From positions 62,001 to 126,000 of the forward strand of contig NZ_BSCT01000014.1 in the NCBI RefSeq assembly GCF_030159255.1: a stretch of 64,000 nt of DNA, written 5' to 3'. Positions 33,473-42,267 of the stretch are shown one piece after another. The notes beneath the pieces are model-generated. The model was not told the origin of the DNA. It did no database searches and worked only from the letters and a program-made list of their open reading frames with translations. Position 1 is the first letter of the stretch, and each line of letters begins with the position of its first letter. The stretch comes from Bradyrhizobium sp. SSBR45G. Lineage in GTDB: Bacteria; Pseudomonadota; Alphaproteobacteria; Rhizobiales; Xanthobacteraceae. The position numbers and the translations under genes are program-made.

Positions 33473-34696
33473 ATGAACCCAACAGGTCTGTCCCCGCATG
33501 CCGGCGTGGCGCCGGCCATTCCGCACCTCGCCATTGATCCGTTCTCCTACGGCTTCTTCGACGATCCCTATCCGGCGCATCAGGAGATGCGCGAGGCCGG
33601 GCCCGTCGTCTATCTCGACGCCTGGAACGTCTATGGCGTGGCGCGCTACGCCGAGGTCTATGCCGTCTTCAACGATCCCCTGACCTTCTGCTCCAGCCGC
33701 GGCGTGGGCCTCAGCGACTTCGCCAAGGAGAAGCCATGGCGGCCGCCCAGCCTGATCCTCGAGGCCGATCCGCCGGCGCATACGCGCACGCGCGCGGTGC
33801 TGAGCAAGGTGCTGTCGCCCGCCGTCATGAAGCGGCTGCGCGACGGCTTCATGGCAGCGGCCGAGGCCAAGGTCGACGAGCTCGTGGCGCGCGGGTCGTT
33901 CGACGCCATCCCGGATCTCGCTGAAGGCTACCCGCTGTCGGTGTTCCCCGATGCGCTCGGGCTCAAGGCGGAGGGCCGCGACCATCTCATTCCCTATGCC
34001 AGCCTGGTGTTCAACGCGTTCGGCCCGCCGAATGAATTGCGCCAGCAGGCGATCGAGCGCTCGGCGCCGCACCAGGCCTATGTCATGGAGCAGTGCCAGC
34101 GCGACAATCTCGCGCCCGGTGGCTTCGGCGCCTGCATCCATGCCTTCAGCGACAGCGGCGAGATCACGCCGGCGGAGGCACCGCTGCTGGTGCGCTCGCT
34201 GCTGTCGGCCGGCCTCGATACGACCGTCTACGGCATCGGCGCGGCCGTGTATTGCCTCGCGCGCTTTCCTGATCAGTGGGAGCGGCTCCGCGCCGATCCC
34301 TCGCTGGCGCGCAATGCGTTCGAGGAGGCGGTGCGCTTCGAGAGCCCGGTGCAGACCTTCTTCCGCACCACCACGCGCGATGTCGAACTCGGTGGTGTCA
34401 CTATTCCCGAAGGCGAAAAGATTCTGATGTTCCTAGGCGCGGCGAACCGCGATCCACGCCGCTGGGAGCAGCCGGACAGTTACGACATCACGCGAAAAGT
34501 CTCCGGCCATGTCGGCTTCGGCTCCGGCATCCACATGTGCGTCGGCCAGCTCGTCGCGCGCCTGGAGGGCGAGGCGGTCTTGACCGCGCTCGCGCGCAAG
34601 GTCGGTTCGATCACGATGAGCGGCGAGCCGAAGCGCCGCTACAACAACACGCTGCGCGGGCTGGAAAGCCTGCCGGTCACCTTCACGCCAGCCTGA
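33473..34696 (+). CDS. cyp199A: Cytochrome P450, CYP199A-type (substituted benzoate monooxygenase)
   Basis: 407 residues, soluble class I P450. Heme-binding loop HVGFGSGIHMCVGQLVARLEG with thiolate ligand Cys356; I-helix SAGLDTTV near 245-252; K-helix ExxR in FEEAVRFESPVQTFFRTTTRD. It closely resembles my memory of Rhodopseudomonas palustris CYP199A2 (for example YLD-WNVYGVARYAEVYAV-NDPLTFCSSRGVGLSDF), which O-demethylates 4-methoxybenzoate and oxidises other para-substituted benzoates. Its acidic partner ferredoxin is encoded eight bases downstream and a LIV-type importer follows. A reductase is not in the window. Confidence 0.92.
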   Translation: MNPTGLSPHAGVAPAIPHLAIDPFSYGFFDDPYPAHQEMREAGPVVYLDAWNVYGVARYAEVYAVFNDPLTFCSSRGVGLSDFAKEKPWRPPSLILEADPPAHTRTRAVLSKVLSPAVMKRLRDGFMAAAEAKVDELVARGSFDAIPDLAEGYPLSVFPDALGLKAEGRDHLIPYASLVFNAFGPPNELRQQAIERSAPHQAYVMEQCQRDNLAPGGFGACIHAFSDSGEITPAEAPLLVRSLLSAGLDTTVYGIGAAVYCLARFPDQWERLRADPSLARNAFEEAVRFESPVQTFFRTTTRDVELGGVTIPEGEKILMFLGAANRDPRRWEQPDSYDITRKVSGHVGFGSGIHMCVGQLVARLEGEAVLTALARKVGSITMSGEPKRRYNNTLRGLESLPVTFTPA

Positions 34697-34704
34697 GCAA
34701 TGTC

Positions 34705-35028
34705 ATGACCACGATCACCTTCATTCATGCCGACAACCGCAGCCAGACCGTCGAGGCCGAGGATGGCGCCAGCATCATGCTGGCCGCGCTCACCCACGGC
34801 GTCGACGGCATCGTCGCCGAATGTGGCGGCAACGCCGTCTGCGCCACCTGCCACGTCTATGTCGAGGAGGCCTGGACGACGAAGCTCGATCCGGTCACCG
34901 ACGATGAGGATGCACTGCTCGACGGCACCGCCGCCGAGCGGCTGCCGAACAGCCGGCTGTCGTGCCAGATCAAGGTGCAGCCGGCGCTCGCCGGGCTGGT
35001 GGTGCGCATTCCGGACCGGCAGAGCTGA
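34705..35028 (+). CDS. [2Fe-2S] ferredoxin (palustrisredoxin/putidaredoxin type)
   Basis: 107 residues. The adrenodoxin-type cluster ligands are Cys40, Cys46, Cys49 (AECGGNAVCATCHVYV) and Cys87 (RLSCQI), spacing C-x5-C-x2-C…C. Electron carrier between a NAD(P)H-dependent reductase (not in this window) and the P450 encoded just before it; the pairing is expected from the eight-base spacing and from the CYP199A2-Pux pair of R. palustris. Confidence 0.93.
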   Translation: MTTITFIHADNRSQTVEAEDGASIMLAALTHGVDGIVAECGGNAVCATCHVYVEEAWTTKLDPVTDDEDALLDGTAAERLPNSRLSCQIKVQPALAGLVVRIPDRQS

Positions 35029-35073
35029 TCCCGCGACGACAATCAGAACAAGCAACACACGGGGAGGGGCCTC

Positions 35074-36294
35074 ATGAAGCAACTCAATTCCTGCGCCTTG
35101 GCGCTGGCGGCATCGCTCGGTCTGGCAGCCACGGCGTCGGCCGGAGAGATCTCGGACAATGTCGTGCGCGTCGGCGTGCTCAACGATATTTCCGGCATCT
35201 TCCAGGACACCAACGGCATGGGCTCGGTCGAGGCCGCGCGCATGGCCGCAGAGGATTTCAACGGTGGCGGCAAAGGCATCAAGGTCGAGATCGTCTATGC
35301 CGATCACCAGAACAAGGCCGATGTCGGCTCCGCGATCGTGCGGAAATGGCTCGATGTCGACAAGGTCGATGCCGTCGTCGACGTGCCGAACTCCTCGGTC
35401 GGTCTGACGGTCAACGAGCTGCTGCGCAACAGCCAGATGACCTTCCTGGCCTCGTCCACCGCAAGCTCGGATCTCACCGGCAAGGCCTGTTCGCCCAACA
35501 CCATCCAGTGGGTCAACGACGCCTGGGCGACCGGCAACACCACGGCGGCCGCGATGATGGGGCGCGGCGGCAAGGACTGGTACTTCATCACGGTCAACTA
35601 CGCGCTCGGCCAGGGCATCGAGGCGGAGGCGACCAACTACATCGAGAAGCACGGTGGCAAGGTGCTGGGCTCAGCCAAGCATCCGCTCGGAACGACAGAC
35701 TTCGCCTCCTTCCTGCTGCAGGCGCAGGGCTCGAAGGCCAAGGTGATCGGGCTGGCGAACGCCGGCGGCGATACCATCAATGCCGTCAAGCAGGCGTCCG
35801 AGTTCGGCATCCAGCAGAGCGGGCAGTCGCTGGTGGCGTTCCTGCTGTTCATCAACGACATTCATGGCATGGGCCTGAAGGCGGCGCAGGGCCTGCAGCT
35901 GCTCGAGGCGTTCTACTGGGACATGGACGACGACACCCGCGCCTTCGCCAAGCGCTTCGCCGCGCGTCCCGGCATGAACGGCAAGATGCCAAGCGGCAAC
36001 CAGGCCGGCGTCTACGCCGCCACGCTCGCTTATCTCAATGCGATCGCGGCGACCGGCAGCGATGACGCCAAGGACGTCGTGCCGCAGATGAAGACCGTGA
36101 AGGGCAAGGACAAACTGTTCGGCGACGTCACGATCCGCGCCGATGGCCGCGTGATCCATCCGATGTATCTGTTCGAGGTCAAGAAGCCGGACGAGGCGAA
36201 ATATCCCTACGACTATTATCGGCTGGTCTCGACGATCCCGGCCGAGCAGGCTTTCCGGCCGATGGCTGATGGGGGTTGTGCGCTGGTGAAGTGA
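35074..36294 (+). CDS. LIV-type ABC transporter binding protein 1
   Basis: 406 residues. Signal peptide (CALALAASLGLAATASAGE) and type I periplasmic-binding fold: VRVGVLNDISGIFQDTNGMGSVEAARMAAEDFNGGGKGIKVEIVYADHQNKADVGSAIVRKWLD, LASSTASSDLTGKACSPNTIQW, HPLGTTDFASFLLQAQGSKAKVIGLANAGGDT. A strong GGGGAGGGG ribosome site. Proteins of this type in R. palustris bind aromatic acids as often as amino acids; placed between CYP199A-ferredoxin and a LivHMGF set, an aromatic acid ligand is the best guess. Confidence 0.9.
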   Translation: MKQLNSCALALAASLGLAATASAGEISDNVVRVGVLNDISGIFQDTNGMGSVEAARMAAEDFNGGGKGIKVEIVYADHQNKADVGSAIVRKWLDVDKVDAVVDVPNSSVGLTVNELLRNSQMTFLASSTASSDLTGKACSPNTIQWVNDAWATGNTTAAAMMGRGGKDWYFITVNYALGQGIEAEATNYIEKHGGKVLGSAKHPLGTTDFASFLLQAQGSKAKVIGLANAGGDTINAVKQASEFGIQQSGQSLVAFLLFINDIHGMGLKAAQGLQLLEAFYWDMDDDTRAFAKRFAARPGMNGKMPSGNQAGVYAATLAYLNAIAATGSDDAKDVVPQMKTVKGKDKLFGDVTIRADGRVIHPMYLFEVKKPDEAKYPYDYYRLVSTIPAEQAFRPMADGGCALVK

Positions 36295-36559
36295 CGCCAG
36301 CAGCGGGTAATACGCAGGACGACGAAGCCGGCCGTGTCAGCTTGACGCGGCCAGCTTCTGCTGTGCCGCAGCATTGCTTAACAAGCACTATAGTTCTTGC
36401 GTTTGCCCATTTCCGGGAATTATGGTGCATGGATCGGCGGCGTGCAGGATCAACTCCGCGCGACGGGACGCTGCGGCGAAACGCCGCCGCCTGCCGTGCT
36501 GCTGCGTGCCGGTGACGAAACAACGATAAGAACTGAGCGTGATCAGGGGAGGGAAGACC

Positions 36560-37732
36560 ATGAGGACGAGCTTCTGGCTGGCGGGTGCTGCGGCGCTGCT
36601 GTTTTCGAGCACGGCCTTTGCCGGCGACACCATCAAGATCGGCTTCGTCTCGACGTTCAGCGGTCCGACCGCCGTGATCGGCAACGACATGCGCAACTCG
36701 TTCGAACTCGCGCTCGACCATCTCGGCCGCAAGATGGACGGCAAGCCGGTCGAGGTGATCTACGAGGACGATCAGCAGAAGCCTGACGTCGGCAAGCAGA
36801 AGACCGAGAAACTGGTGCAGTCCGACAAGGTCGACTTCATCGCCGGCTACATCTGGTCGAACGTGCTGCTGGCGTCGCTGAAATCAGCCGTGGATTCCCA
36901 GACCTTCCTGATCTCGGCCAATGCGGGCCCGTCGCAGCTCGCCGGCGAATTGTGCTCGCCTTACGTGTTCTCGACCTCCTGGCAGAACGACCAGACGCCC
37001 GCCGCGATGGGCCTCTACATGAATCAGAAGGGCGTCAAGTCGGTGTTCCTGATCGGCCCGAATTATGCGGCCGGCAAGGACATGCTGGCGGGCCTGAAGA
37101 GCACCTTCAAGGGACAGGTGGTCGGCGAGGAATACACGGTGTGGCCGAGCCAGCTGGATTTCTCGGCCGAGCTGTCCAAGGCGCGGGCCTCCGGTGCGGA
37201 ATCCATCTTCGTGTTTTATCCGGGGGCTGCCGGCGTCCAGTTCCTCAATCAATATTCGCAGGCCGGCCTCAAGGAGAAGATGCCGCTCTACACCGCCTTC
37301 ACGGTCGACGAATTGTCGCTGCCGCTGCAGAAGGACAATGCGATCGGCGTGCCCGGGGCGCAGGAATGGGTCAACGACCTGCCGAACGAGCAGAACAAGA
37401 CCTTCGTCGCGGACTACCGCAAGAAGTACACCGGCCTTCGTCCGACCTACTATGGCGCCCAGGCCTATGACGCGGCGCAGCTGATCAACAGCGCGGTGGT
37501 TGCGGTCAAGGGCGATACGTCCAAGAAGGACGCGATGAAGGCCGAGATGGAGAAGGCCAACTTCAAGTCGCTGCGCGGCTCGTTCAAGTTCGGCAACAAC
37601 CACATCCCGATCCAGAACTTCTACCTGCAGGACGTGGTCAAGGATGCCGACGGCCAACTCTCGCTGAAGACCGTCGCCACCATCGTCGAGAACGACCAGG
37701 ACCGCTTCCACGACAAGTGCCCGATGAAATAA
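36560..37732 (+). CDS. LIV-type ABC transporter binding protein 2
   Basis: 390 residues, ATG at 36560 after GGGAGGGAAGACC. Signal peptide (LAGAAALLFSSTAFAGD), then IKIGFVSTFSGPTAVIGNDMRNSFELALDHLGRKMDGKPVEVIYEDDQQKPDVGKQKTEKLVQSDKVDFIAG. It is only distantly similar to binding protein 1, so it is not a recent duplicate and should have a different ligand. Together the two give one permease two specificities. An intrinsic terminator follows it, before livH. Confidence 0.9.
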   Translation: MRTSFWLAGAAALLFSSTAFAGDTIKIGFVSTFSGPTAVIGNDMRNSFELALDHLGRKMDGKPVEVIYEDDQQKPDVGKQKTEKLVQSDKVDFIAGYIWSNVLLASLKSAVDSQTFLISANAGPSQLAGELCSPYVFSTSWQNDQTPAAMGLYMNQKGVKSVFLIGPNYAAGKDMLAGLKSTFKGQVVGEEYTVWPSQLDFSAELSKARASGAESIFVFYPGAAGVQFLNQYSQAGLKEKMPLYTAFTVDELSLPLQKDNAIGVPGAQEWVNDLPNEQNKTFVADYRKKYTGLRPTYYGAQAYDAAQLINSAVVAVKGDTSKKDAMKAEMEKANFKSLRGSFKFGNNHIPIQNFYLQDVVKDADGQLSLKTVATIVENDQDRFHDKCPMK

Positions 37733-37818
37733 GTGAAAAGAATTTCCCGGCTGGCCAAAACAGGCCTGGAATTTGCTTGAAGCTTAAAACATCTCCGTTC
37801 TAAGATCGGGACGGACAT

Positions 37819-37857
37819 GGCGGCAGCGCCTGAAACGGTTCTGCCGCCGTCTTTTTG
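37819..37857 (+). terminator. Intrinsic terminator between binding protein 2 and livH
   Basis: GGCGGCAG (37819-37826) and CTGCCGCC (37841-37848) form an 8-base-pair stem with a 14-base loop, followed by GTCTTTTTG. Position inside the transport operon suggests partial termination, giving more binding protein than membrane components. Confidence 0.7.
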
Positions 37858-37874
37858 AGCGTGAAGTGAGGGGC

Positions 37875-38792
37875 ATGCTGCTCGTCGTCGAACAATTCCT
37901 GAACGGGCTGCAGTTCGGACTGCTGCTGTTCCTGCTGGCCGCCGGCCTGACGCTGGTGTTCGGCATCATGGACCTCGTCAACCTCGCCCACGGCTCGCTC
38001 TACATGATGGGCGCCTATTTCGCGGCGACCTTCGTGGCCTGGACTGGCAGCTTCGTGCTCGGCGGCGTTCTGGCGCTCGGTGCCACGCTTCTGCTCGGCA
38101 TCGTGCTCGAATATACGGCACTCCGGCATCTTTATGGGCGCGACCATCTCGACCATGTGCTCGCGACCTTCGGCCTGATCCTGTTCTTCAACGAGGCCGT
38201 CCGGCTGATCTGGGGCCCGGCGGGACTGGCGCTACCGCTGCCGTCCTGGCTGGCCTTTCCGGTGACGATTCTCCCCGGCATCCAATATCCCGCCTATCGC
38301 CTCGCCATCATCGTCGTGGCGCTGCTGGTCGCACTGCTGCTCTACCTCGGCGTGATGCGCACCCGTATCGGCATGCTGATCCGTGCCGGCGCCTCCAACC
38401 GCGAGATGATCGGCGCGCTCGGCATCAACATCAAGCTGCTCTACACGCTGGTGTTCGGTCTCGGCGCCGCGCTTGCGGGCCTTGCCGGCCTGATGCAGGC
38501 GCCAATCCTCACGGTGCAGATCGGGATGGGCGAGAACATCCTGATCCTCGCTTTCGTCGTGATCGTGATCGGCGGCATCGGCTCGATCCGTGGCGCCTTC
38601 ATCGCGGCGATCATGATCGGCCTGATCGACACGATGGGCCGCGCTTTCCTGCCCAATCTGCTGCGCCAAGTGCTGAACTCGGCGGCAGCCTCCACGGCGG
38701 CGCCGGCGATGTCGTCGATGCTGATCTATCTCCTGATGGCGATCGTGCTGGTGGCGCGGCCTGAAGGTCTGTTTCCGGCCAACCGCAGATGA
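37875..38792 (+). CDS. livH: LIV-type ABC transporter permease LivH
   Basis: 305 residues, about eight membrane helices. The N-terminal VVEQFLNGLQFGLLLFLLAAGLTLVFGIMDLVNLAHGSLYMMGAYFAA and the segment RAGASNREMIGALGINIKLLYTLVFGLGAALAGLAGLMQAP are standard for LivH. ATG at 37875 after GAGGGG; a GTG three codons earlier is possible. Stop overlaps the livM start (ATGA). Confidence 0.93.
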   Translation: MLLVVEQFLNGLQFGLLLFLLAAGLTLVFGIMDLVNLAHGSLYMMGAYFAATFVAWTGSFVLGGVLALGATLLLGIVLEYTALRHLYGRDHLDHVLATFGLILFFNEAVRLIWGPAGLALPLPSWLAFPVTILPGIQYPAYRLAIIVVALLVALLLYLGVMRTRIGMLIRAGASNREMIGALGINIKLLYTLVFGLGAALAGLAGLMQAPILTVQIGMGENILILAFVVIVIGGIGSIRGAFIAAIMIGLIDTMGRAFLPNLLRQVLNSAAASTAAPAMSSMLIYLLMAIVLVARPEGLFPANRR

Positions 38793-39736
38793 AATCCCAG
38801 CTCAACGTCTCAAGCGTCGTCGCCGCCCTGGTCGTGGCGGGCCTCGTGCTGCTGCCGGTCTATTCGAACCTCTCCGGCAACATCTTCATCCTCACGCTGT
38901 TCACCCGCATCGTGATCCTGGCGCTCTCGGCCGTCAGCCTGAACCTGATCATGGGCTATGGCGGCATGATGAGTTTTGGCCATGCTGCGTATCTCGGCAT
39001 CGGCGGCTACGCCGTCGGCATCCTGGCGCAAGAGGGCATCGGCTCGGGCTGGGCGCAGTTCGCCGTCGCCATCGCGGTCTCGGCGCTCTATGCGCTGGTG
39101 ATCGGCGCGCTCAGTTTGCGCACCCGCGGCGTCTATTTCATCATGATCACGCTGGCCTTCGCGCAGATGGCCTATTACGTCGCCTCGGGCCTCTCCCGCT
39201 ACGGCGGCGACGACGGCCTCACCGTCTACAAGCGCAGCGATTTCGGTGGCCTGATCAATCTCGGCAACCGCGTGCAGTTCTACTATCTCTGCCTGTTCTG
39301 CCTGCTCGCCGTCGTCGTGCTGGTCTGGCGGATCGTCAATTCGCGCTTCGGCCTCGTGCTGCAGGGTCTGCGCTCCAACGAGCAGCGCATGCAGGCGATC
39401 GGCTTCCCGTCCAAGCGCTACAAGCTCGCCTGCTTCGTCATCGCCGGCATGCTGTGCGGGCTGTCCGGCGCGCTGCTCGCCAACAACACCGATTTCGTCA
39501 GCCCTGCCGTGATGTACTGGACACGCTCGGGTGACCTGATGGTGATGGTGATCCTGGGCGGCATGGGCACCTTGCTCGGTCCCGTCGTTGGCGCGGTGGC
39601 GTTCCTGGTCCTCGAAGAGGTGCTGTCGCAGATCACCGAATACTGGGCGATCATCATGGGGCCGCTGCTGCTGCTGGTCGTGCTGTTCGGACGTGGCGGG
39701 ATCATGGGCATGCTCGGGAGGTTGAACCGTGGCTGA
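38789..39736 (+). CDS. livM: LIV-type ABC transporter permease LivM
   Basis: 315 residues, about nine helices: LSAVSLNLIMGYGGMMSFGHAAYLGIGGYAVGILA is the LivM signature, with QGLRSNEQRMQAIGFPSKRYKLACFVIAGMLCGLSGALLAN as the ATPase-contact loop. Translationally coupled to livH by a four-base overlap and overlapping livG by eight bases. Confidence 0.94.
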   Translation: MKSQLNVSSVVAALVVAGLVLLPVYSNLSGNIFILTLFTRIVILALSAVSLNLIMGYGGMMSFGHAAYLGIGGYAVGILAQEGIGSGWAQFAVAIAVSALYALVIGALSLRTRGVYFIMITLAFAQMAYYVASGLSRYGGDDGLTVYKRSDFGGLINLGNRVQFYYLCLFCLLAVVVLVWRIVNSRFGLVLQGLRSNEQRMQAIGFPSKRYKLACFVIAGMLCGLSGALLANNTDFVSPAVMYWTRSGDLMVMVILGGMGTLLGPVVGAVAFLVLEEVLSQITEYWAIIMGPLLLLVVLFGRGGIMGMLGRLNRG

Positions 39737-40499
39737 ACCTCTGCTTCGCGTCGACAATCTGGTGCGCCGGTTCGGCGGCATCGTCGCGACCGATCACGTC
39801 TGCCTGGACGTCTCCAAGGGCGAGATCCACGCCATCATCGGGCCGAACGGCGCCGGCAAGACCACGCTGATCAGTCAGCTCACCGGGCATCTGGCGCCGC
39901 ATGCAGGGCGCATCTTTCTCGGCGGCCGGGACATCTCGCATTTCCCGGCCTACAAGCGCAGCGCGCTCGGGCTGGCGCGCTCATTCCAGATCACCTCGCT
40001 GCTGACCGATTTCACCGCGGCCGACAACGTCGCGCTCGCCGCGCAGGCCCATGACGGCAAGCACTCGTTCCGCTTCTTCGCCAATGCGCGGAAGGAGAAG
40101 TCGCTGCGTGATGCCGCTCAGGCGGCGCTGGCGCGCGTCGGTCTCGGTCATCGTGCTGATGTCCCGGTCGCGAAGCTCAGCCATGGCGAGCAGCGCGAGC
40201 TCGAGCTTGCGGTCGCGCTCGCGACCAAGCCGCAGCTCCTGCTGCTCGATGAGCCCATGGCTGGCCTCGGGGTCACCGAGTCGCAGCGCATGGTGAAGCT
40301 GCTCGCCGAGCTGCGCCAAGAGGTCTCGATCGTGCTGGTCGAGCACGACATGGAGGCGGTGTTCGCGCTCGCCGACCGCATCTCGGTGCTCGTCTATGGC
40401 CGCATCATCGCCTCGGGCAAGCCGGACGAGATCCGGCAGAACGAGGAGGTCAAGCGCGCCTATCTCGGCGATCAGCATGTGGTGGTCGGCCATGGTTGA
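39729..40499 (+). CDS. livG: LIV-type ABC transporter ATPase LivG
   Basis: 256 residues, GTG start within the end of livM. Walker A GPNGAGKTTLIS, Q-loop region SFQITSLL, signature LSHGEQRELELAVAL, Walker B LLLLDEPMAGL, switch His in LVEHDMEAVF. The C-terminal GRIIASGKPDEIRQNEEVKRAYLG is the LivG/BraF end. Cytoplasmic energiser, pairs with LivF. Confidence 0.95.
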   Translation: MAEPLLRVDNLVRRFGGIVATDHVCLDVSKGEIHAIIGPNGAGKTTLISQLTGHLAPHAGRIFLGGRDISHFPAYKRSALGLARSFQITSLLTDFTAADNVALAAQAHDGKHSFRFFANARKEKSLRDAAQAALARVGLGHRADVPVAKLSHGEQRELELAVALATKPQLLLLDEPMAGLGVTESQRMVKLLAELRQEVSIVLVEHDMEAVFALADRISVLVYGRIIASGKPDEIRQNEEVKRAYLGDQHVVVGHG

Positions 40500-41238
40500 T
40501 CAGAAAGAAATGGGTAATCAGAAAGAAACCGGCATGCTGCTCGAGGTCGATGGCATCGAGACCTGCTACGGCCTGAGCCAGGTTCTGTTCGGTTTGTCCT
40601 TGTCGATCCGTCCCGGCGAGATGGTCTCGCTGATGGGCCGCAACGGCATGGGCAAGACCACCACCATCCGCTCGATCATGGGTCTCACCCAGGCCCGCGC
40701 CGGGACCATCCGCTTCAGCGGCCAGGAGACGCGGCGGCTGCCGTCCTACAGGATCGCGCAGCTCGGCATCGGCCTGGTGCCGGAGGGACGGCAGATCTTC
40801 CCGAATCTCACCGTCACCGAAAATCTCGTGGCGGCTTCGACCAACCGGCTCGGTGCGGCCGATCCGTGGACGCTCGACAAGATCCATGCGCTGTTTCCGC
40901 GGCTGGCCGAGCGCGGCAGCAATATGGGCAACCAGCTCTCCGGCGGCGAACAGCAGATGCTGGCGATCGGCCGCGCGCTGATGACCAATCCCAAGCTCCT
41001 CATCCTCGACGAGGCGACCGAGGGGCTGGCGCCGTTGATCCGCGAGGAGATCTGGAACTGCCTGTCGCTGCTCAAGTCGCGCGGGCAGTCGATCCTGGTG
41101 ATCGACAAGAACGTCGAGCACCTCACCCGCATCTGCGACCGCCACACCATCATCGAGCGCGGCCGCACCGTGTGGAGCGGGACCTCGCAGCAGTTGATGG
41201 CAGAGCCCGACCTGCAGCATCGCTATCTCGGGATCTGA
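40492..41238 (+). CDS. livF: LIV-type ABC transporter ATPase LivF
   Basis: 248 residues from the ATG at 40492, which overlaps the livG stop. Walker A GRNGMGKTTTIRS, signature QLSGGEQQMLAIGRAL, Walker B LLILDEATEGLAP. The first 14 residues (MVDQKEMGNQKETG) contain a short direct repeat of ATCAGAAAGAAA; internal ATGs at 40510 and 40534 are alternative starts, the last one (MLLEVDGIETCYG) matching the usual LivF N-terminus. Last gene of the operon. Confidence 0.93.
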   Translation: MVDQKEMGNQKETGMLLEVDGIETCYGLSQVLFGLSLSIRPGEMVSLMGRNGMGKTTTIRSIMGLTQARAGTIRFSGQETRRLPSYRIAQLGIGLVPEGRQIFPNLTVTENLVAASTNRLGAADPWTLDKIHALFPRLAERGSNMGNQLSGGEQQMLAIGRALMTNPKLLILDEATEGLAPLIREEIWNCLSLLKSRGQSILVIDKNVEHLTRICDRHTIIERGRTVWSGTSQQLMAEPDLQHRYLGI

Positions 41239-41268
41239 TCGACCCTCTCGCGGCAAGATCGGTCTGTG

Positions 41269-41402
41269 CCTCCCCCGCGTGCGGGGGAGGTCGCATCGTA
41301 TCGTCAGATGCGATGCGGGTGGGGGAACGCTCCGGAAAGACTGCCGCTATGGGGCCCCTACCTCGGCCTTCCCTCGCAAGCGGGGAGGGGGCGCATCGTC
41401 AC
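41269..41402. repeat. Dispersed palindromic repeat, family D (copy 2), with hairpin after livF
   Basis: CCTCCCCCGC-GT-GCGGGGGAGG (41269-41290) is a perfect hairpin 30 bases after the livF stop, followed by GGTCGCATCG…AGATGCGATGCGGGTGGGGG and a right part with CCTCGCAAGCGGGGAGGG. It may serve as the end of the LIV transcript. Confidence 0.8.
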
Positions 41403-41548
41403 CGTGGTGTCTGCTCTTCCAAGAAGCTTCTCTCGCCGGATCCGGCAGCCACGCTGACTTGCGCCGTTTTTTCGCATTGAGATGCGGCCCAGTAGAGCCT
41501 ATTCTCCAGGGTAGTAGTTTGCTTTGTCTTTTATCAAAGGTTGAGCAA

Positions 41549-41701
41549 ATGCGTGCGCGTCATCTGGGAATCGAAGCGCCGAAAAAGGCCGCGTCCGGTC
41601 TGCGCAACTTCTTGTCGCGGGACTCCGACCTCGAGACGGTGCTGTGTCTTGCTTTCATGCTGATCGTCGGAGTCATCGTCAAGCTGACGCCGCCACCGTA
41701 G
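41549..41701 (+). CDS. Small single-helix membrane protein, hypothetical
   Basis: 50 residues (MRARHLGIEAPKKAASGLRN… ending VKLTPPP). AAAGG lies before the ATG. One C-terminal membrane helix (VLCLAFMLIVGVIVKL) preceded by a basic/amphipathic region. No family recognised. It stands alone between the family D repeat and a convergent gene. The short length makes this uncertain, but hydrophobic pattern and ribosome site are in favour. Confidence 0.45.
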   Translation: MRARHLGIEAPKKAASGLRNFLSRDSDLETVLCLAFMLIVGVIVKLTPPP

Positions 41702-41734
41702 GCGCCGTAGGCCAGTGTCGTGCCAGGTCAGCTC

Positions 41735-42076
41735 TCAGCGGTCGAACGGAATGTACTTCTGGTATTCCTTCGGCACGCGGCTGCGATAGCGCGACGGGAC
41801 GGTGCCGCTGCGCAGCGAGTGTTCGACTTCCTTGCGGGTGCTGGTCCGGGTCCGCTGCTTCTTCGGCGCAGCCGCGTCGGTCGCAGGTTTGGCCTCGCCC
41901 GCCTTGTCGGTCGCGGCGGCTGGCGCGGGGGTCGGCGTCGCGGCGGGAGCCGGGCTGGCCGCGGGAGCAGGTTGGGCCGTTGCGTCGGGTGCCGGTGTGC
42001 TCTGGGCGAACGCTGCTCCGGTTGAGACGCCGAGCGCCAAGACGCTTGCGATTGCGATCCCCGGGAACCTGATCAT
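41735..42076 (-). CDS. Secreted Ala/Pro-rich low-complexity protein
   Basis: 113 residues. Signal peptide (MIRFPGIAIASVLALGVSTGAAFAQ), then about 45 residues of Ala/Pro/Thr repeats (TPAPDATAQPAPAASPAP…), and a basic C-terminal part KKQRTRTSTRKEVEHSLRSGTVPSRYRSRVPKEYQKYIPFDR. The ATG at 42076 has GGAG ten bases upstream; in-frame ATGs further out (up to 42256) lack a signal peptide. Bradyrhizobial genomes carry many such small exported proteins. Unknown function. Confidence 0.7.
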   Translation of the reverse strand: MIRFPGIAIASVLALGVSTGAAFAQSTPAPDATAQPAPAASPAPAATPTPAPAAATDKAGEAKPATDAAAPKKQRTRTSTRKEVEHSLRSGTVPSRYRSRVPKEYQKYIPFDR

Positions 42077-42231
42077 GACGGCGAAACTCCGAACCAAGGC
42101 GGCTGATGGGCTGGCCTGATGAGGTCGTTCGCGCAAGCCGATGGGTTCATGCTTCCTCTGCATGGCCTCGCCCCGCCGATGAGCCTCACCGCCCAAGATG
42201 AATTCGTGGTGCCAGCTTTTTGGGCACATGC

Positions 42232-42255
42232 TGCGATTGGTTCCTTTGAATCGCA
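42232..42255. promoter_or_regulatory. Dyad upstream of the guanidine-operon promoter
   Basis: TGCGATT (42232-42238) and AATCGCA (42249-42255) are a perfect 7-base inverted repeat with 10 bases between, placed 13 bases before the -24 element. A second, shorter inverted repeat GTGCC/GGCAC is at 42209-42227. They may be activator sites; they do not match the NtrC consensus well. Confidence 0.35.
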
Positions 42256-42267
42256 AGCATTTTTCTC

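Noticed and set aside
36360..36385. Sigma-54-like TGTGCC…TTGCT before the second LIV binding protein
   Set aside because: The invariant GG of the -24 element is missing, so it does not meet the standard used for the three promoters reported.
42209..42227. NtrC site upstream of the guanidine promoter
   Set aside because: The inverted repeat is GTGCC…GGCAC, the opposite polarity of the GCAC…GTGC halves bound by NtrC. Listed only as a dyad.
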